A stretch of DNA of 64,000 nt from an uncultured Ruminococcus sp. (GTDB taxonomy: Bacteria; Bacillota; Clostridia; Oscillospirales; Ruminococcaceae): assembly GCF_947301925.1 (NCBI RefSeq), contig NZ_CAMYUE010000001.1:675463-739462 (forward strand). The letters are read 5' to 3'. This document shows, one piece after another, positions 61,502 through 64,000 of this stretch; the stretch's first letter is position 1, and each line of letters starts with the position of its first letter. The notes below the pieces were generated by a model that saw nothing but the letters and a program-made list of their open reading frames with translations, ran no database searches and was not told the DNA's origin. Both the position numbers and the translations under genes were made by a program.

Positions 61502-61780
61502 TTATTTCAGATTCTCGCTCCTGCCGAACATCACATCAATTATCAGTTCGGCACAGTCGCGGAAGCCTTGTATGTAGCTTTCCGCTACGATTGTCTCGGA
61601 CAGCATTCCCTGCATATCCGTTATGTTATTAAACAGCTTTTTATCATCAGCCGACAGCCTTTTCTCCAGTCTGTCACACATCTCGAGAAACTCCAGACTT
61701 CGCTTTGCATAGTCGGAGTTCTTTCTCACATCGTGCTGACACGGTATGACGTTTCCGTAGTATAAATCCTGCAACCTCAT
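61502..61780 (-). CDS. DUF6809-like small protein
   Basis: Start at ATG 61780 because GGAGGTGA lies eight bases upstream; the frame is open for 80 more codons upstream but those run through hairpins. 92 residues, all-helical: MRLQDLYYGNVIPCQHDVRK, then EFLEMCDRLEKRLSADDKKL and SYIQGFRDCAELIIDVMF. This pattern matches small proteins near relaxases and integrases in Firmicute elements; function unknown. Confidence 0.75.
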   Translation of the reverse strand: MRLQDLYYGNVIPCQHDVRKNSDYAKRSLEFLEMCDRLEKRLSADDKKLFNNITDMQGMLSETIVAESYIQGFRDCAELIIDVMFGRSENLK

Positions 61781-62239
61781 CGCCGCGGTCACCTCCCGAC
61801 CAACAATAATACCACAGCTTCCAGTCGAAATCCATTCATCAGAACCACTGAATGTTCGCTGTTGATACTGAGCAGAAGCACTACAAGGGTATCGGCTTTC
61901 ACGATACCCTTTGTTGACAGAGACGCCGTCACGTTTTGTTACTTCGTCTACTGAACGAACGAATCGTTCCGCACCGCCTTGAATTAGGGCTGGTGTATAA
62001 GCATAGAACGTTTTGTTCACCCCTTTGCTGAGCCTGCGATTTGCCGACTCAGGTGGCGAGGTGGCGATTCATCACCCCATCGTCATGACGGGATATTTCA
62101 TCCCACCATACTGAATTCCCATTTCGGGAACGCGCTCCTAAGTCGGGACTGAGTGCAGTCATGTTTTGGGACTTCAAGTACCGCTACGGTAGTCGAGCTT
62201 CGAATAATAACTCACGGACGTTTTATCCCTGAGTCATAG
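61781..62239. other. 460-bp structured stretch between the DUF6809 and relaxase genes
   Basis: No clear gene. It is rich in inverted repeats: AAGGGTATCG/CGATACCCTT (61876-61902), GGGAT..ATCCC near 62090 on the minus strand, GTACCGCTACGGTA near 62178. On the minus strand a 37-codon frame (62163-62053) exists without an RBS. GCCGTCACGTTTTGT at 61925-61939 recurs inside the relaxase gene at 62546-62560. Confidence 0.45.
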
Positions 62240-63562
62240 TCACCCCATGTGTATTCCGTGAGCTTCCTTGCGCTCACGTTCTTCTGCGAGTGCTTTGCTG
62301 TCAACGTGTTTCCGAGCGTACTCGGTGTCATCGGCAGGCTCGTCATCAATCAACGAAGCCACAGCAGCAATGCCACCGACGATATCAGGTGCAGAAACTC
62401 TATAAGCACCACCAGTCGGAGCAGTCTGAAGCCGTGCTTCCTGCTCTGCTCTTCGGAGCATTTCAGCTGCGATAAGGTCCGCTCGTTCAGCCTCCCAGCC
62501 TGTGATACGAGATCCTTCGCCGCCTGATCCAGCTTCGACACCTCTGCCGTCACGTTTTGTGACGTCTGCTCCTGAATCTCCTTTCCCTGTTCCAGCAGCT
62601 GATTGTATATCGTCCGCTGATTTTGCAGGTACTGTTTCATCTGTGCATATGTCATTGTCTCGTCTGTCTGAGCCTTGACATCGAACAGCGTATCTGTCAG
62701 AAGTTTCAGCTGTGATATCAGCGCCAGCCAGTTGTGTTCCTGGACGCAGACCATAGTTGGTATGTCCTGTGTCTCCTCCAAATTCTGTTTGGAGGCTTCT
62801 TTCGCTTCTTCGTATTTCGAATTCATATTCCATATTCTCCTTTCTGTATTTCGCTTCGTGAAGCTTGTTGTCGCGGCATCTCCTGCCGTTGGGACAGGTG
62901 TATGTGATGTACTTTCGGCTATCTTCCCATTTCACATCGTAGCCACACTGCTTCATGTAGAAGCGGAATTGTTTCTTGGACTTTGCTCTTTTCATGACCA
63001 TGTCAATGGTATTGGAGAGAGCCATTTTCCAGCTCTCACCTCGCATTGCAACACGATACTCACCGTTAGTGATACCGTTGCTCTGCTTGTGTATCTCGGG
63101 TTTGCTGAGCGTTGTCACTCCGTACTTCTGACAAATTTCATCGCTGAGATGCCGCAGCTCTTGCAGTGTAAACTTGTTTGAGTGGTACTTCAGACCTGTG
63201 TCAGCGTTGACCGCATTGAGTACGAAGTGCGAGTGTATATGGTCGGCATCGGTGTGAGTTGCAACTACAACTTCGTGACCTTTGAACGCTCGCTCTGCAA
63301 ACTCAACAGCAATCTTGTGAGCAAGCTCGGGAGCAATGTTGTAGCCGCTGGGGTGTGACTGAACGAAGTGATAGTAGCGTATGCCGTCAGTCTTTCCGTA
63401 CATCTCCCTTGTGTTTTTGAACTCCTGATATGCAGTGGGCAGCGAACAATTGAGAGCCGTCACATATTTCTTGCCCTCGGTCTTGTCATCACGACAGATG
63501 TAGTCGAGACTTTTCTTTCCGCCGCCACCGCCTTTCGTGCTTATCGCTGTGACCGTCGCCAC
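62240..63562 (-). CDS. MobP-type (MobA/VirD2) relaxase
   Basis: 440 residues from GTG 63562, with GGGAGGTGAAG upstream and a 1-base overlap with the MobC stop (TAGTG). The relaxase domain (about 1-245) has the candidate nicking Tyr21 in SLDYICRDDKT and the metal triad HTDADHIHSHFVLN (His103, His108/110). The C-terminal 190 residues are low-complexity and charged, and share their DNA with a second gene in another frame (62350-62826). Relaxases nick oriT and lead the strand into the recipient. All key residues are present. Confidence 0.92.
   Translation of the reverse strand: MATVTAISTKGGGGGKKSLDYICRDDKTEGKKYVTALNCSLPTAYQEFKNTREMYGKTDGIRYYHFVQSHPSGYNIAPELAHKIAVEFAERAFKGHEVVVATHTDADHIHSHFVLNAVNADTGLKYHSNKFTLQELRHLSDEICQKYGVTTLSKPEIHKQSNGITNGEYRVAMRGESWKMALSNTIDMVMKRAKSKKQFRFYMKQCGYDVKWEDSRKYITYTCPNGRRCRDNKLHEAKYRKENMEYEFEIRRSERSLQTEFGGDTGHTNYGLRPGTQLAGADITAETSDRYAVRCQGSDRRDNDICTDETVPAKSADDIQSAAGTGKGDSGADVTKRDGRGVEAGSGGEGSRITGWEAERADLIAAEMLRRAEQEARLQTAPTGGAYRVSAPDIVGGIAAVASLIDDEPADDTEYARKHVDSKALAEERERKEAHGIHMG
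62350..62826 (-). CDS. MobB-like membrane-anchored coiled-coil protein encoded inside the relaxase gene
   Basis: 158 residues, in a different frame from the relaxase. AAAGGAG lies ten bases before its ATG, inside the relaxase frame. The protein is far from random: acidic helical N-terminus (SKYEEAKEASKQNLEETQD), long amphipathic helices with coiled-coil spacing (MKQYLQNQRTIYNQLLEQGK, LDQAAKDLVSQAGRLNERTL) and a C-terminal membrane span (LLRLVVLIEFLHLISSVALL). RSF1010 mobB lies the same way inside mobA and encodes a membrane-interacting relaxase helper; this looks like an equivalent. Confidence 0.75.
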   Translation of the reverse strand: MNSKYEEAKEASKQNLEETQDIPTMVCVQEHNWLALISQLKLLTDTLFDVKAQTDETMTYAQMKQYLQNQRTIYNQLLEQGKEIQEQTSQNVTAEVSKLDQAAKDLVSQAGRLNERTLSQLKCSEEQSRKHGFRLLRLVVLIEFLHLISSVALLLWLR

Positions 63563-63873
63563 TACTTCACCTCCCTCAGCAGCTGACCTATCAGCTCCGT
63601 GACCTTCCTGTGCTCTTCGAGGAGCGGCTGAAAATTCACGGCAGTCAGCCTGTCCATGTTTGCAAGTGTAGCTATCTGATTGAGGTTCCGTCCGATAGCT
63701 TTCTGCTGCCGGACTATCTCATCTATACCGGTTGCGACAACGATTTTCTTACCGAGAGCGCACCGCATTACGAAGTCATTCAGCTTCAAGCCATGCCTCT
63801 CAGCCAGTTCATGGACATGTCTGCTTTCTTCCTCTGTGCAGCGTATCGCAATAGTCGTGTTACGTTTTCTCAT
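63562..63873 (-). CDS. MobC-like relaxosome accessory protein
   Basis: 103 residues. RNTTIAIRCTEEESRHVHEL and AERHGLKLNDFVMRCALGK form a ribbon-helix-helix, then IGRNLNQIATLANM and LEEHRKVTELIGQLL match MobC (PF05713). AGGAGG before the ATG. MobC opens DNA at oriT for the relaxase; coupled by 1-base overlap to the relaxase. Confidence 0.92.
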   Translation of the reverse strand: MRKRNTTIAIRCTEEESRHVHELAERHGLKLNDFVMRCALGKKIVVATGIDEIVRQQKAIGRNLNQIATLANMDRLTAVNFQPLLEEHRKVTELIGQLLREVK

Positions 63874-64000
63874 GTTATCTACCTCCTGACTTTTGTTGGT
63901 GTATGCCTATGAATTGAAGTGGGTTCGGGCTTCTGCCCGACAAGCAAGGCGGCAGGCGGAATGCCAGCTGCTATGCTTGCCAACCCAGTAGGGTTGATTT
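63874..64000. other. probable oriT region
   Basis: Non-coding DNA upstream of mobC with two perfect hairpins: TCGGGC/GCCCGA (63925-63940) and CAACCC/GGGTTG (63981-63996), and a looser CAAGC...GCTTG arm between. Inverted repeats directly upstream of mobC-relaxase genes are where oriT usually lies. The nick site is not identified and the region may continue past the window. Confidence 0.5.

Larger units (their letters stand above)
57803..64000. mobile_element. mobilizable integrative element at tRNA-Trp (right end not in window)
   Basis: Starts at the 3' end of tRNA-Trp with an integrase gene pointing at it, and runs at least to the window end. Contents in order: integrase 1, GNAT cargo, integrase 2 with excisionase, DUF6809 protein, structured non-coding stretch, relaxase with an embedded MobB-like gene, MobC and a likely oriT. 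No type IV secretion genes are visible, which suggests a mobilizable (IME) rather than self-transmissible element, but the right part is missing. I found no copy of the tRNA 3' end inside the window, so the far attachment site must be outside. Confidence 0.75.

Noticed and set aside
1..64000. CRISPR arrays, rRNA genes, insertion-sequence transposases
   Set aside because: I saw no regularly spaced repeats with unique spacers, no rRNA sequence and no transposase motifs; the only regular repeats are coding Thr tracts and the 93-bp pair at 39.2 kb.

Overview
The window reads as chromosome from a plant-fibre-degrading, cellulosome-bearing member of the Ruminococcus group (low-to-mid GC Firmicutes). 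The evidence is nine separate genes that carry dockerin-like calcium-loop modules, many secreted proteins with Thr-rich linkers, xylan- and galactan-directed catalytic domains, BspA-type leucine-rich repeats, strong AGGAGG ribosome-binding sites and textbook TTGACA-17-TATAAT promoters. I could not run any search, so the genus is an inference.

Layout. 1-7.3 kb: a partial M13 metallopeptidase, an ion permease, a small LRR protein and a FtsX-type ABC exporter operon whose leader carries a cloverleaf-shaped element. 7.4-12.7 kb: a GH30/CBM32/dockerin enzyme, then a surface protein and SGNH esterase pair. 12.8-18.7 kb: TraX-like, lipoprotein and flavin reductase-rubredoxin genes, then a TPP-riboswitch thiDC operon flanked by two DUF3592-like membrane proteins. 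19-23.4 kb: a three-gene set (FAD oxidoreductase, GtrA flippase, GT-C-like membrane protein) that looks like cell-envelope glycan modification. 23.4-25.8 kb: a DUF1858 protein and an autoregulated TetR-MATE efflux pair. 25.8-31.8 kb: divergent GH43-CBM22-dockerin-CE1 and tandem NlpC/P60-dockerin genes. 31.8-35.1 kb: smpB, S66 carboxypeptidase, endonuclease V and a decayed gene. 35.3-44 kb: LRR-dockerin protein next to a vWA/TSP3 reading frame broken by an in-frame stop, an ECF sigma factor with a membrane partner that bears an extracellular dockerin, and an SGNH-DUF4832-dockerin protein. 44-48.6 kb: SAP-like protein, a DUF134-NifX fusion with an MBL hydrolase, and KtrB/KtrA potassium uptake. 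48.7-57.6 kb: three more dockerin proteins (transglutaminase-like, CE3-CE15, CotH kinase-like). 57.7 kb to the end: tRNA-Trp followed by an integrated mobilizable element with two tyrosine integrases, an excisionase, a GNAT cargo gene, relaxase genes and a probable oriT, running off the right edge.

How it fits together. The dockerin enzymes would dock on cohesin scaffolds to attack acetylated and glucuronoylated xylan (GH43, CE1, CE3, CE15) and galactan (GH30). The TGase, CotH, NlpC/P60 and LRR dockerin proteins suggest that the complex also carries protein-modifying, cell-wall-acting and adhesive parts. The most unusual locus is the sigma/anti-sigma-like pair at 39.4-40.9 kb: a short cytoplasmic segment, one membrane span, a Thr-rich stalk and a terminal dockerin. 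This could let the cell sense free cohesin sites, the state of its own cellulosome, and adjust transcription. A second striking feature is a MobB-like gene coded inside the relaxase gene in another frame, the arrangement known from RSF1010.
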